Shown: positions 6,687 through 15,246, counted from the stretch's first letter. The stretch: DNA of 31,231 nucleotides from CAZYJR01 sp964647905 (GCA_964647905.1 CAZYJR010000042.1:1-31231); one strand, 5' to 3'. Made by a program: numbers and translations. Notes: generated by a model from the letters alone, not told the origin.

Positions 6687-8018
6687 CTATTTCTTGTACA
6701 ATGAAGCCAATGTATCGGTGGATATGCCCAGGCAAAAACCGAACATAACGAGTTGATTGATGAATGTGGTCCTGATCAGGCCTTTTTCCCTCCATCTTCG
6801 CGAGGACGTCCTTACGGCAGCCGGCAGGATGACAATCCTGCCCGTCTTCTTTATATTGGTGATCAGCTTTACATCCTCCAGGAGGGGCGTTTGAGGGTAG
6901 CCGCCGATTGAGCGGAAAAGTCTCTTGTCAACAAACAACGCCTGGTCGCCGTAGGGCATTCTCAACAGGCGGCTCCGCATGTTGACCATGAAGGCAAGCC
7001 AGTCGGATCCCGGAAAAGGCCGATCAAGGGAAAAGCTGAAGGCCCCGCCCGCGTAGCCTTCCTCATGAACGGCCCTGCGTATATACCAGTCATATAGGAA
7101 AGGCATCTCGGTATCCGCGTGTACGAATAAAAGGATTTCCCCTTTCGCCCTCTTTGTTCCTTCATTCATTTGACGCGCTCTTCCCCCGCTCGATTTCACC
7201 GTCTCCGCGCCCAGGTCCGCGGCTATGCGCAGGGTTTGATCCGTGCTGCCGCCGTCGGCCACGACAACCTGGACATTATCCCCCCTATTGATACCGGCCA
7301 AAGAGGACCCGAGGTGCTTCTCCTCGTTTAGAGCGGGGACGATCACGCTTATTTTGCTGCATTCCGAATCAAAAAGGCGGGAGAGGTCGTCCGGAAGATC
7401 CCCCGGTACATCGAGATCGTTCAGCTCCCCGGTGAAACCGCAGGTGAGGCCGGTCTCTCCGGCCCTTTGCAAGGTCTGTTCAAGGACCGACGCGGTTCCC
7501 CAGGCGATGCCGCTCAAGATATGCTCAATCCGCCGCGCCCCGATACGACCGCTGATCCCCAGCAAATAGAATCCGCCGTCTACGGCGGGGCCGAGGACGA
7601 TATCCCTATCCTCCAGAACGGCAAAGGCCTCGTTCAGTATATCGGAAGACATGTCAGGGCAATCCGATCCGATCAGCACCAAGGGGCCGGAATCCTTCTC
7701 TTGGGCCGAACGAAGCGCAAGAAGCATTTTGCGGCCCAGGTCGCCCTCCGCCTGACGGCGGAACACCCAGCCGGAACCCAGGAGGGACCTCAATCCGGCG
7801 ACTGTGCCCCCTTCGAAACAGATGCGGATCTTATCTCTACCCCGGACACCTTCAGCAGCCCGCAATACTCGCCTGAGTATATGAAACTGCAGCCTGGCCG
7901 CCTTTTCCGGCCCAAGGGCCTCGATCAAACGGGTCTTGCTCTTCCCGGGCCGGGGATAGCGTGTAAATACGATCAGGCTCCCCCGCTGTAGGGCATCGTG
8001 TCTCTCTTGATCAAACAT
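6687..8018 (-). CDS. Fused TIGR04282 + TIGR04283 transferase (rSAM/selenodomain-associated, arsenosugar-type)
   Basis: The 443-residue protein is read from ATG at 8018 down to 6687. The first half, from SLIVFTRYPRPGKSKTRLIEALG through LVLIGSDCPDMS and LGPAVDGGFYLLGI, is TIGR04282 (selenodomain-associated transferase 1). From about residue 225, KISVIVPALNEEKHLGSSL, VVVADGGSTDQTL, ARQMNEG and LLFVHADTEMP mark a GT2-like TIGR04283 (transferase 2). The two families are usually separate neighbouring genes linked to radical SAM/selenoprotein clusters and arsenosugar synthesis; here they are one polypeptide. The open frame extends upstream to 8261, but that part is antisense to a vapC-like remnant, so I reject it. 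It is convergent with the selenoprotein gene. Substrate unknown. Confidence 0.85.
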   Translation of the reverse strand: MFDQERHDALQRGSLIVFTRYPRPGKSKTRLIEALGPEKAARLQFHILRRVLRAAEGVRGRDKIRICFEGGTVAGLRSLLGSGWVFRRQAEGDLGRKMLLALRSAQEKDSGPLVLIGSDCPDMSSDILNEAFAVLEDRDIVLGPAVDGGFYLLGISGRIGARRIEHILSGIAWGTASVLEQTLQRAGETGLTCGFTGELNDLDVPGDLPDDLSRLFDSECSKISVIVPALNEEKHLGSSLAGINRGDNVQVVVADGGSTDQTLRIAADLGAETVKSSGGRARQMNEGTKRAKGEILLFVHADTEMPFLYDWYIRRAVHEEGYAGGAFSFSLDRPFPGSDWLAFMVNMRSRLLRMPYGDQALFVDKRLFRSIGGYPQTPLLEDVKLITNIKKTGRIVILPAAVRTSSRRWREKGLIRTTFINQLVMFGFCLGISTDTLASLYKK

Positions 8019-8144
8019 CGATTTTGAGCAGTGTCCTACACCCTGTCCTTTGTCATTCCCTTCTCCGGCCGCCCGGGCCGCTCCGGCGATTATGTATTGC
8101 CCGGATGGAACACACAAGCCCCGAGAAAAGGGCGTGCATGTCCG

Positions 8145-8258
8145 AGTTTCTCGATTCCCGTGCTGGTCACCCATGACACAAGGGCGTTCAAGAGGATCCC
8201 GGGCCTGAAAGTGGAGGATTGGTTCGCTGCAGGCGACGGGCTTTCCAGAGGAGTTTGA
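8145..8258 (+). pseudogene. vapC-like (PIN domain toxin) 3' remnant A
   Basis: The frame ends with VLVTHDTRAFKRIPGLKVEDWF..., the C-terminal signature of VapC-type PIN toxins (VTxNTREFxRIPGLxxEDW), and a TGA at 8256-8258. Upstream of about 8145 the similarity stops, so the N-terminal two thirds, including the first catalytic acidic residues, are missing. No antitoxin gene is adjacent. A second copy of the same 3' end lies at 20543-20653, with about 13 differences over 87 aligned bases by eye. Confidence 0.65.
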
Positions 8259-8300
8259 CATTTGGAATGGAGACTTCCAAGATAGTGAGCAAGTGAACTC

Positions 8301-8362
8301 CGGGGTCGGGTCTTAAATATTAATTATTCGCCGGAATAATTAATATTTAAGACCCGACCCCG
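8301..8362. repeat. Palindromic repeat, copy 2
   Basis: A 60-bp palindrome (8302-8361) with perfect 28-base arms around loop GCCG, plus an outer C-G pair. The arm begins GGGGTCGGGTC, as in copy 1. It sits between divergent genes and ends 17 bp before the start of the XRE-cupin gene, so it lies where that gene's promoter or leader should be. Confidence 0.95.
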
Positions 8363-8378
8363 AATAAAGAGGCAGATA

Positions 8379-8909
8379 ATGGATCTCAAGTACCTCGGGG
8401 AGAACATCCGGAGGGAGCGCAAGCGGCTGGGCCTGACGCTGGAGAGGTTCGCGAGGCTCGTGGGGACCAGCAAGACCACTCTCCAGCGAATCGAGACAGG
8501 CGCCAAGTCCCCCACCGTGGATCTCCTCTACGAGATCGCCCAGCTCTGCCGGCGGCCCATGGAGGAGTTCATCCAGGAGGAGCCCCAGGGTATCTACCGG
8601 CTTGACGCCGCGCGACAGAAGAAGGTGGTGGGAGAGGACTTTGAGGTTTCCATCGTCTGCCCCTACGGCGTGATCTCCCGGGATATGGTGGTCAACTACT
8701 ACCGGGGCAAGGCCGGGGCGCACATCAAACCCACCCAGGATCGGGGCTACCACTGGGTCTACGTGGTCCGCGGCTCCTGCCTCTTCGAGCACGACGGCCG
8801 CCGGTACACCCTGGGGGCCGGCGACGCCATCTACTACGACGCCAGCAAGACCTTCTGGTTCCGGGTCATAGAGGACCTGGAATCCGTCCGCATAGCCGTC
8901 CGCGCCTGA
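8379..8909 (+). CDS. XRE-family regulator with C-terminal cupin domain
   Basis: The 176-residue protein has an N-terminal XRE helix-turn-helix (residues about 6-60: LGENIRRERKRLGLTLERFARLVGTSKTTLQRIETGAKSP region) and a C-terminal cupin_2 barrel (about 100-170: VYVVRGSCLFEHDGRRYTLGAGDAIYYD). The usual cupin metal ligands (HxH...E...H) are not evident, so it probably senses a ligand without metal. The start is ATG 8379 with AAAGAGG (8366-8372) upstream. It stands first before a TRAP transporter/CoA-activation cluster with a block of palindromes in the intervening gap (8966-9007), and is the likely regulator of that cluster. That link is inference from arrangement. Confidence 0.85.
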   Translation: MDLKYLGENIRRERKRLGLTLERFARLVGTSKTTLQRIETGAKSPTVDLLYEIAQLCRRPMEEFIQEEPQGIYRLDAARQKKVVGEDFEVSIVCPYGVISRDMVVNYYRGKAGAHIKPTQDRGYHWVYVVRGSCLFEHDGRRYTLGAGDAIYYDASKTFWFRVIEDLESVRIAVRA

Positions 8910-8965
8910 TTTCCCGCTCCAGCCTATAAGTAACCCCCCGCCCGGTGCTCTCGGGAAGGATGTTA

Positions 8966-9007
8966 TTCCCCGATAGGGGAAAACCCATGGGTTTGGACCA
9001 TATATGG
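8966..9007. promoter_or_regulatory. Three consecutive palindromes, candidate operator region
   Basis: In the 259-bp gap before the TRAP genes three palindromes occur almost end to end: TTCCCC-GATA-GGGGAA (8966-8981), AAACCCATGGGTTT (8981-8994, perfect) and CCATATATGG (8998-9007). They are plausible binding sites for the adjacent XRE-cupin regulator. No clear -35/-10 pair was found nearby, so the promoter position is open. Confidence 0.5.
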
Positions 9008-9168
9008 GAAAAAAAGTCCTGGTGTAGGATGTTTTTCTTGACCCCGGCACAATTCCTTTGGTCCAATATGATCCGCCGGCCTGATCGGGGCGTTTCGAGC
9101 CTGGTGAGACGATGGGCCGCACCGGGCTTCTTCAGGACCACGACAATCAAAGAACAGGAGGAAGGACC

Positions 9169-10149
9169 ATGAAGAGACAATCCGTGGTTTGGGCAATGAC
9201 GCTTTTCCTGTGCGGGGCGATCTTTTTCGCCTCTACACCGGTAGCGGCCGAATCTCCCGTCACCCTTAAGGTGGTGACTTTTCTTCCCAAGAACGACCAC
9301 CACCTGGACTACTTCTGGAAGTTCGTGGAGCGGCTGAAGGAGCAGTCGGACGGCGGGATCGCCATAAAGGTCGTGGGAGGTCCCGAGGCCCTCCCGTCGT
9401 TCGAGCAGATCCAGGCCGCCCGGACCGGTGTGGTGGATCTGGTCGCCACATGCAGCGCGTATTACGTGGGCGATCTGAAGGAGGCCCTGGCCTTCCAGTA
9501 CGGGAACATAACGCCCCAGGAGGAGCGGAGCGTTGGGTTCTATGAGTTCATGGACCGGGTTCACCGGGACAAGCTCGGACTCAAGTACCTGGGTCGCTTC
9601 AGCTACCCCGGGCACTTCTACTTTTTCAGCAACGAGCCGCTCCGGAGCATGGCCGATTTCGAGGGCAAGCGCATCCGCAGCAACCCGGGCTATGAGCCCT
9701 TTGTGAAGGCCATGGGCGCTACACCGGTCAATACGTCCTTTTCCGAGGTGTTCAGCGTAATGGAGCGCGGCGTGGTGGACGCCTTTGCATGGCCCATCCC
9801 GGGGCCGCTCTTCTACGGGTGGGAGTCCGTGTTCGAGTATGTCATCCTGCCGGGCTTCTACGAGATGAACACGGTCATGCACATGAATCTCAAGACCTGG
9901 AACAAGTTGTCCCCGGAACTCCAAGAGGTGGTCATGGACAACGTGACTTGGATGGAGGGCGAGATCGTCCCCTATTATCGAAAGTTCGAAAAGGATCAGC
10001 TCGAAAAGATGAAGGACATGGGCAAGACCCTGATCACCGTGGAGGACCCGGAGGCTTACTTGAAGCTCTCCATGGACAAGGCCTGGGAGATGGTCAGGGG
10101 GGCGTGCCCCGAGACCGGACCCAAGATGGAATCCATGATCCGCAAGTGA
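9169..10149 (+). CDS. TRAP transporter substrate-binding protein DctP (system 1)
   Basis: The 326-residue protein starts at ATG 9169 after AGGAGGAAGG, with an N-terminal signal peptide (MKRQSVVWAMTLFLCGAIFF..., cleavage probably after VAA near residue 27). The rest matches DctP family periplasmic proteins: LKVVTFLPKNDHHLDYFWKFVERLKEQSDG, a FSYPGHFYFFSNEPLRSMADFEGKRIRSN segment around the ligand-binding Arg, and MGATPVNTSFSEVFSVMERGVVDAFAWP. It would capture an organic anion, probably a carboxylate, in the periplasm and hand it to the membrane components encoded just downstream. An upstream in-frame start at 9112 would bury the signal peptide and was not used. The ligand is unknown; a nearby CoA ligase and CoA-transferase suggest an acid that is activated to its CoA ester. 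Confidence 0.9.
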   Translation: MKRQSVVWAMTLFLCGAIFFASTPVAAESPVTLKVVTFLPKNDHHLDYFWKFVERLKEQSDGGIAIKVVGGPEALPSFEQIQAARTGVVDLVATCSAYYVGDLKEALAFQYGNITPQEERSVGFYEFMDRVHRDKLGLKYLGRFSYPGHFYFFSNEPLRSMADFEGKRIRSNPGYEPFVKAMGATPVNTSFSEVFSVMERGVVDAFAWPIPGPLFYGWESVFEYVILPGFYEMNTVMHMNLKTWNKLSPELQEVVMDNVTWMEGEIVPYYRKFEKDQLEKMKDMGKTLITVEDPEAYLKLSMDKAWEMVRGACPETGPKMESMIRK

Positions 10150-10166
10150 TCCGCGCAGCCGGGCAT

Positions 10167-10192
10167 GCCCGCCGCAAGCCGGGGCGGCGGGC
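10167..10192 (+). promoter_or_regulatory. Intercistronic GC hairpin between dctP and dctQ
   Basis: GCCCGCCGC (10167-10175) pairs perfectly with GCGGCGGGC (10184-10192) around an 8-base loop, giving a 9-bp stem directly after the binding-protein stop. No T-run follows. Such hairpins often protect the upstream mRNA so that the binding protein is made in excess over the permease. Confidence 0.55.
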
Positions 10193-10224
10193 GCGCGCCC
10201 GGGATCCCGGCAAGGAGGAGACCC

Positions 10225-10755
10225 ATGAGGTTCCTGCAGGCGGCCGGAAAGGTCTTTGACCGGATCGGGGCCGCGTTCTGGGCGCTCTCCGGTGCGATAC
10301 TGCTCTTCTCGATCGCGTCCGTGATCGTGGACGTAGTCTTCAGGCTCCTTTACAAACGCTTCTCCCTTCCCTGGGTGGTGGAGGTCAACGAGTACCTCCT
10401 CTTCGTGCTCACTTTCTTCTCGTCGGTCTGGTGCCTGCGGAGGGGCGGACACATTCGCATCGACTTCATCTACGAGCTCTTCAGTGAACGGAAACAGGCG
10501 TTTCTATCGGCGATCACGAGCGCCCTGGGCGCGGCCGCCTGCCTGCTCTTCTCGTTCTACGGCGGCTACGCCACTTGGTACAGCTACGTGCAGGGCACGC
10601 ACCTCTTCAAGTTCCTGAAAGTACCCAAGTACGCCTTCACCCTGGTGATCTGCGTTTGCGCCTTTCTACTCGCAATGGAGTTCATACGCCGGGCCCGCAA
10701 TGAATGGACGGCCTTTGGCACAATGAAGACACCCGCGGGCGAGAGGAGGGCGTGA
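10225..10755 (+). CDS. TRAP transporter small permease DctQ (system 1)
   Basis: The 176-residue membrane protein starts at ATG 10225 with AAGGAGGAG just upstream; the longer frame from 10165 runs through the hairpin and is not used. Four hydrophobic segments are visible (around residues 17-40, 52-70, 90-112, 132-152), with the DctQ-type features WVVEVNEYLLFVLTFFSSVWCLRRGGHIRIDFIY in the middle. DctQ is the small 4-helix subunit that pairs with DctM. It is 3 bp from dctM. The family assignment is good; the substrate is not known. Confidence 0.85.
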   Translation: MRFLQAAGKVFDRIGAAFWALSGAILLFSIASVIVDVVFRLLYKRFSLPWVVEVNEYLLFVLTFFSSVWCLRRGGHIRIDFIYELFSERKQAFLSAITSALGAAACLLFSFYGGYATWYSYVQGTHLFKFLKVPKYAFTLVICVCAFLLAMEFIRRARNEWTAFGTMKTPAGERRA

Positions 10756-10758
10756 GCC

Positions 10759-12072
10759 ATGGAATGGTACTTCGTACTCCTGATCATGTTCGGAGGGCTG
10801 TTCGTGCTCATGAGTGCCGGCATGCCCGTGGCGTTTTCCTTCCTCGTCATGAGCCTGGTGGGATCGGCCGTCTATCTCGGCGGTCATTCCGGCCTGCACC
10901 AGCTCATATACGGCTCCATGCAGTCGGTCATGTCCTTCACCCTGCTGCCGGTTCCTCTCTTCATCTTCATGGGGGAGCTCATGTTCGCTACGCGGCTGGG
11001 GCTCCTGGCCATTGACACGCTGAACGTCCTTCTGGGAAGGCTCCCCGGAAGGCTCTCCCTTCTCAGCATAGGGTCGGGAGGAGTCGTGGGGGCGCTCTGC
11101 GGCTCGGCCCTGGCCTCGACGGCGCTCCACGGCCGTCTCCTTTTCCCGGAGATGCGCGAGAGGGGCTACAGCAAGTTCATGAGTCTCGGCCCCATCGTCA
11201 CCAGCGGAAGCCTGGCCATGGTCATCCCGCCCACAGCTCTGGGCGTGCTCCTGGCGAGCCTGGCCAACGTGAGCGTGGGGAACTTCCTCATCGGGTGCAT
11301 CATACCCGGGATTCTCCTCGTGCTTGTCTACGGGTTGTATATCGTTGTGACGTGTCTGGTCCGACCGGAACACGCACCTCCGTACGAGGTGACGAGCGAA
11401 TCGATCACCACGAAGGCCTCGCTGGTACTGCGGAACCTCCTTCCCATGGCGCTCATCGTGTTCCTGGTCACGGTCACCATCTACATCGGCGTCTGCACCC
11501 CCTCGGAGGCGGCGGCCCTGGGCGCTGGCGGGACCATGCTCCTGGCTCTCCTATACCGGCAGCTCACCTGGAAGGTGCTCCGGGAGGCCCTGGACGGCAC
11601 CCTGCGCACCACGGCCATGATTTTTTTCATTCTCGTGGGGAGCACGGCCTTCAGCCAGATCCTGGCCTTCAGCGGAGCCGGCTCCACCATCACCCAGATG
11701 ACCGCGGACCTCCCTCTGAGCCCCGTGATGCTCGTGATCTGCATGCAGATCATGGTGATCGTCTTGGGCGCCTTCATGGACCAGTTGTCCATCCTGATGA
11801 TCACGCTCCCGATATTCATGCCCATCATCCGGGCGATCGGATTCAATGACATGGTCTTCATCATCATGCTCCTGATCAACGTGGAGATGGCCGGCAAGAC
11901 GCCGCCCTTCGGGATGAGCCTGTTCGTGATCAAAGGGGTGGTACCCGAGGACGTGAGCACCTTGGACGTCTACAAGAGCGTGACTCCGTTCCTTCTCCTG
12001 GACATGCTGGTGATGGGGCTGCTGCTGGCCTTTCCCGTACTCTCCCTCTGGCTGCCTGGGCTGATGGGATGA
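10759..12072 (+). CDS. TRAP transporter large permease DctM (system 1)
   Basis: The 437-residue protein is highly hydrophobic with about 12 membrane segments, and shows DctM family features: GMPVAFSFLVMSLVGSAVYLG near the N-terminus, PVPLFIFMGELMF, GSGGVVGALCGSALASTALHG, and a C-terminal half with GAFMDQLSILMITLPIFMPII and a MAGKTPPFGMSLFVIKGV loop. It is the ion-coupled translocation subunit that works with DctP and DctQ encoded immediately upstream. Length is normal for the family. Sodium coupling is the family norm and is assumed, not seen. A 111-bp gap separates it from the acyl-CoA synthetase. Confidence 0.9.
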   Translation: MEWYFVLLIMFGGLFVLMSAGMPVAFSFLVMSLVGSAVYLGGHSGLHQLIYGSMQSVMSFTLLPVPLFIFMGELMFATRLGLLAIDTLNVLLGRLPGRLSLLSIGSGGVVGALCGSALASTALHGRLLFPEMRERGYSKFMSLGPIVTSGSLAMVIPPTALGVLLASLANVSVGNFLIGCIIPGILLVLVYGLYIVVTCLVRPEHAPPYEVTSESITTKASLVLRNLLPMALIVFLVTVTIYIGVCTPSEAAALGAGGTMLLALLYRQLTWKVLREALDGTLRTTAMIFFILVGSTAFSQILAFSGAGSTITQMTADLPLSPVMLVICMQIMVIVLGAFMDQLSILMITLPIFMPIIRAIGFNDMVFIIMLLINVEMAGKTPPFGMSLFVIKGVVPEDVSTLDVYKSVTPFLLLDMLVMGLLLAFPVLSLWLPGLMG

Positions 12073-12183
12073 AAGCCCGGAGGAAGAAAGACACGGGCCC
12101 GGGGTGCGGGAGGCCTCATGTTGCGCCGTGCGGAGTGCAGGGAAGAGGTTTGCGGAGATAGAAAGGCCGGAAGGGTATTGAGT

Positions 12184-13800
12184 ATGGAAGAGACCCCCAA
12201 GACATATCAACTGAAACGACACCGGGTGCTCGAGGAGAAAGTGGACGGTCGCATCATGCGGGTCCTGGAGGGCAGGGCTTCGTCCATTTGCGAACTCCTT
12301 CACCGTGCTTCGGCGCATCTCCCGGACCGGGAGGGCTTTGTGGACGGGGCCCACAGGTGGACCTTCGGCCGGTTCGCAGCGAACGCCTCCCGCTTGGCCG
12401 CAGGGCTCAGAACCGGGCTCTCGGTTCAAAAGGGCGATCGGGTGGCCATGCTCATGGAAACAGGCGTCCCCTATGTGCTGGGCCTCTTCGGCGCGGCCGA
12501 GGCGGGCGCGGTCTCGGTTCCCCTGAACAGCCGATTCACGGTGGAGGAGCTCGCCTACGAGGTGGAAAACTCCGGGTCCCGCGTACTCCTGGTGGACGAG
12601 GCCTTCGTGGAGACGGTTCGGGAAAACCGCCGCAGCTTCGGTTCAGTCGAGCACGTAGTGGTCAACGGGGAAGGGGCCTTCCCGGGGGCCCTGTCTCTGG
12701 AAGAGCTCCTCTCCGGGGGCGAGGGAAAGAGCCTCTCCCCGGTGCCGCTCCTGGAGGACGACCTCCTCATGATCCTCTACACCTCGGGCACCACGGGGGT
12801 TCCCAAGGGGGCCATGCTGACCCACCGGGGAGCGGTCCACGCCGCCATGCTCATCGAGGACCTCTTCGATCCTGTACCGGAGGACCGCATGCTGAACGTG
12901 CTTCCCATGTTCCATGCGGCAGGCACCATAATGTCCGCCTTTTCCGCTGTCTGCATGGGCGTCCCGTGCGTGTACATGCCCCGGTTCAAGACCGAAGCCG
13001 TGCTCGACACAATCCAAAGAGAGCGGGTCTCCATAATGGTTCACGTCCCCACGGTCTACTGGCTCATGGCCAACCACCCGGACCTTGACCGTTACGACCT
13101 CTCCTCGCTCAGAGCCGCCATCGTGGGAGGGGCCCCCAAGAGCCGTGAGGCCTTCGAGGTCATCATGGAAAAGCTGCCCGGCGTCCGTTTCGCCGACACC
13201 TTCGGCATGACCGAGACCCACTCCATGGACTTCGTGCTCACCCACGAGGAGCTGCATACACACATGGAGACCGTGGGACGCCCGGTGCCGGTGGTGGAGG
13301 TCCGGGTGGCGGAAAAGGCCGGAAACCCTCTTCCCGGCGGAGAGGCCGGGGAGATCATGCTGAGCGGTCCCAAGATCATGAAAGGCTACTGGAAAAACCC
13401 CGAGGCCACAAGAGAAAGCCTCGCGGGCGGATGGCTTCGGACCGGTGATGTGGGCAGGGTGGACAAGGAGGGGTATGTCACCATCCTGGACCGGATCAAG
13501 GACATGATCAACCGCGGGGGGGAAAACATCTACAGCGTGGAGGTGGAAAACGCCCTGCGCCGCCATCCGGCCGTGGACGAGGCGGCCGTGGTGGGCGTGC
13601 CCGACGAGGTCTTCGGGGAGGAAGTGAAGGCCTATGTGAGCTTGAAGCCCGGTGCCGAGCCCACCGTGGAAGAGCTTCGAGAGCACTGCAGGGGCGTCCT
13701 TGCGGACTACAAGGTGCCGCGCTACCTGGAGCCGGTCACCGACTTTCCCCGCAATCCTACCGGTAAGATTCTCAAGAGCAAACTCAGGAGGCAGGCATGA
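12184..13800 (+). CDS. Acyl-CoA synthetase (AMP-forming, class I adenylate-forming enzyme)
   Basis: The 538-residue protein starts at ATG 12184, chosen because GGAAGGG (12169-12175) lies 8 bases upstream; ATG 12118 is in frame but less well placed. The A3 loop ILYTSGTTGVPKGAML is at about residues 197-212, followed by ADTFGMTETHS, GWLRTGDVGRVDKEGYVTILDRIKDMINRGGENIYSVEVE and the C-terminal lysine motif PRNPTGKILKSKLRR (Lys528). It should activate a carboxylic acid to acyl-CoA via acyl-AMP in the cytoplasm. The stop overlaps the CoA-transferase start (ATGA), so the two are made together and may act on the same acid imported by the TRAP system upstream. The acid cannot be told from sequence; medium-chain or aromatic acids are possible. 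Confidence 0.88.
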   Translation: MEETPKTYQLKRHRVLEEKVDGRIMRVLEGRASSICELLHRASAHLPDREGFVDGAHRWTFGRFAANASRLAAGLRTGLSVQKGDRVAMLMETGVPYVLGLFGAAEAGAVSVPLNSRFTVEELAYEVENSGSRVLLVDEAFVETVRENRRSFGSVEHVVVNGEGAFPGALSLEELLSGGEGKSLSPVPLLEDDLLMILYTSGTTGVPKGAMLTHRGAVHAAMLIEDLFDPVPEDRMLNVLPMFHAAGTIMSAFSAVCMGVPCVYMPRFKTEAVLDTIQRERVSIMVHVPTVYWLMANHPDLDRYDLSSLRAAIVGGAPKSREAFEVIMEKLPGVRFADTFGMTETHSMDFVLTHEELHTHMETVGRPVPVVEVRVAEKAGNPLPGGEAGEIMLSGPKIMKGYWKNPEATRESLAGGWLRTGDVGRVDKEGYVTILDRIKDMINRGGENIYSVEVENALRRHPAVDEAAVVGVPDEVFGEEVKAYVSLKPGAEPTVEELREHCRGVLADYKVPRYLEPVTDFPRNPTGKILKSKLRRQA

Positions 13801-15014
13801 ACGACTCCGAAGCAAAGGGCCTACGGTTCGCCCTGGAGGGGATCACCGTCCTGGACCTATCACAGGGATGGGGCGGCCCCGGGGGCACCATGCTCCTGGC
13901 GGACCAGGGGGCCGAGGTGATCAAGGTGGAGCCCCTTCGGGGCGAACAGGGGCGCGGGTTTTACGCCAACCCGCCCATCGAGGGAGTTGAGCGCGGGTTC
14001 CTGGCATTCAACCGCGGAAAGCGGGGCATCGCCCTTGACCTGAAGACCCCGGAAGGCAAGGAAGCCCTTGAGAAGCTGGTGAAAGGGGCCGACGTGCTTC
14101 TCCACAATTTCCGTCCCGGCGTGCCAGAGCGGCTGGGCATCGATTACGAGAGCCTCGAGCGCCTCAACCCGCGGCTCATCTATGTGGTTCTGGGCGCGTA
14201 CGGCCCCAAAGGCCCCTATGGCGGACATCGCGCCTACGATGTGGTGCTCCAGTGCCTGGCCGGACTCATGCACAGGCGGGCGCCCGACGGCACGCCTCTG
14301 GGCACGGGGCTTTGGGTCTCGGACACCGGGACGGCCATGATGCTCGCCTATGCCGTCACCGTGGCGCTCCTCGCCCGGGAGCGCACGGGCAAGGCCCAGC
14401 AGGTCGATCTGGCGCTCCTCAACCAGGCCCTTTTCATGGAGCTCCCGGATCTCGTCCGAACGCCCGAAGAGATGAAGACCGGCCTTCAAGGGGGTTTCTC
14501 CAAGGAGCTCTGGGACTACCACACCCCGTGCCGGTGCAAGGACGGAAAGTACATCGTACCCGTTGCCATGACCAACGACCAATGGAGTTCCCTATGCGGC
14601 GTACTCGGCCTCGATCACCTCGCCCGAGACCCGGCTTATGACGGCGCGATAAAGCGGTTCCGAAAGGGGGATGTGCTTCACAGGGAGCTGGAATCGGCCT
14701 TCATGAAGGGGAATCGGGAGGACTGGATCGGACCGCTCCAAGAGGCTGACGTGCCCCACGCCCCGCTTCTCGAGCGGGACGAGGTCTTGCGCCATCCCCA
14801 ACTGATGGAAAACGGCCTGGTGGAGGAAGTGGACCACCCCACCGCGGGCCGGGTCTACATGCTTGGGATCCCGTTCAGGCTCTCCAAGATGCCCGGCAGG
14901 ATCCGCGGGCCCGCCCCCACTCTGGGCCAACACACACGGGAGGTTCTTCGCGAGATCGGTTACAGCGACGAGGCCATCCAGGAGATGGTGAACCGCGGCG
15001 CAGTCGCGATCTGA
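13797..15014 (+). CDS. Class III CoA-transferase (CaiB/BaiF family)
   Basis: The 405-residue protein has the family N-terminus LEGITVLDLSQGWGGPGGTMLLADQGAEVIKVEP, NRGKRGIALDLKTPEGKEAL, DVLLHNFRPGVPERLGIDYESL and GHRAYDVVLQCLAGLMHRR. Asp176 in VSDTGTAM lies where the catalytic Asp of formyl-CoA transferase (Asp169) sits. These enzymes move CoA between carboxylic acids. Coupled by a 4-bp overlap to an acyl-CoA synthetase, it offers a second, ATP-sparing way to activate the imported acid, or a way to release the product. That division is inference. Length and all motifs are normal. It is the last gene before a 355-bp intergenic gap. Confidence 0.88.
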   Translation: MNDSEAKGLRFALEGITVLDLSQGWGGPGGTMLLADQGAEVIKVEPLRGEQGRGFYANPPIEGVERGFLAFNRGKRGIALDLKTPEGKEALEKLVKGADVLLHNFRPGVPERLGIDYESLERLNPRLIYVVLGAYGPKGPYGGHRAYDVVLQCLAGLMHRRAPDGTPLGTGLWVSDTGTAMMLAYAVTVALLARERTGKAQQVDLALLNQALFMELPDLVRTPEEMKTGLQGGFSKELWDYHTPCRCKDGKYIVPVAMTNDQWSSLCGVLGLDHLARDPAYDGAIKRFRKGDVLHRELESAFMKGNREDWIGPLQEADVPHAPLLERDEVLRHPQLMENGLVEEVDHPTAGRVYMLGIPFRLSKMPGRIRGPAPTLGQHTREVLREIGYSDEAIQEMVNRGAVAI

Positions 15015-15210
15015 ACATCGGCTGAGCGAGGAGCTTCAGACCGAGGTTGACCCCGGTGTCTCCGGCACCCTTACCTATGCCCTAATGTCGCTGGATTGGC
15101 AATTGTACTTATCGGTCCCGGGGCCCAATGGACCGCATTCCGATTCCATAAGCTATTGGGGCCTACTAATTTCTGGGCTCTGCTGAATCGTAAGAATTCA
15201 AGAGGGTGAG

Positions 15211-15246
15211 TTGTGTTTGACACAAATCCCTGCGACAGATTAATAT
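15211..15246 (+). promoter_or_regulatory. Candidate sigma-70 promoter with overlapping palindromic operator before TRAP system 2
   Basis: The 355-bp gap (15015-15369) holds TTGACA at 15217-15222 and TTAATA at 15240-15245, 17 bases apart. The perfect inverted repeat TTGTGT-TTG-ACACAA (15211-15225) overlaps the -35 box, as an operator would. The start codon is about 125 bases further on, leaving a long leader. I see nothing else in this gap. Confidence 0.5.

Noticed and set aside
8019..8261. N-terminal extension of the fused transferase up to 8261
   Set aside because: This part is antisense to the vapC-like remnant, has no match to the transferase family, and the family N-terminus fits ATG 8018.
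9038..9066. Sigma-70 promoter TTGACC / TATGAT before dctP
   Set aside because: The two hexamers are 23 bases apart, too far for a normal promoter; no sigma-54 GG/GC pair fits either.
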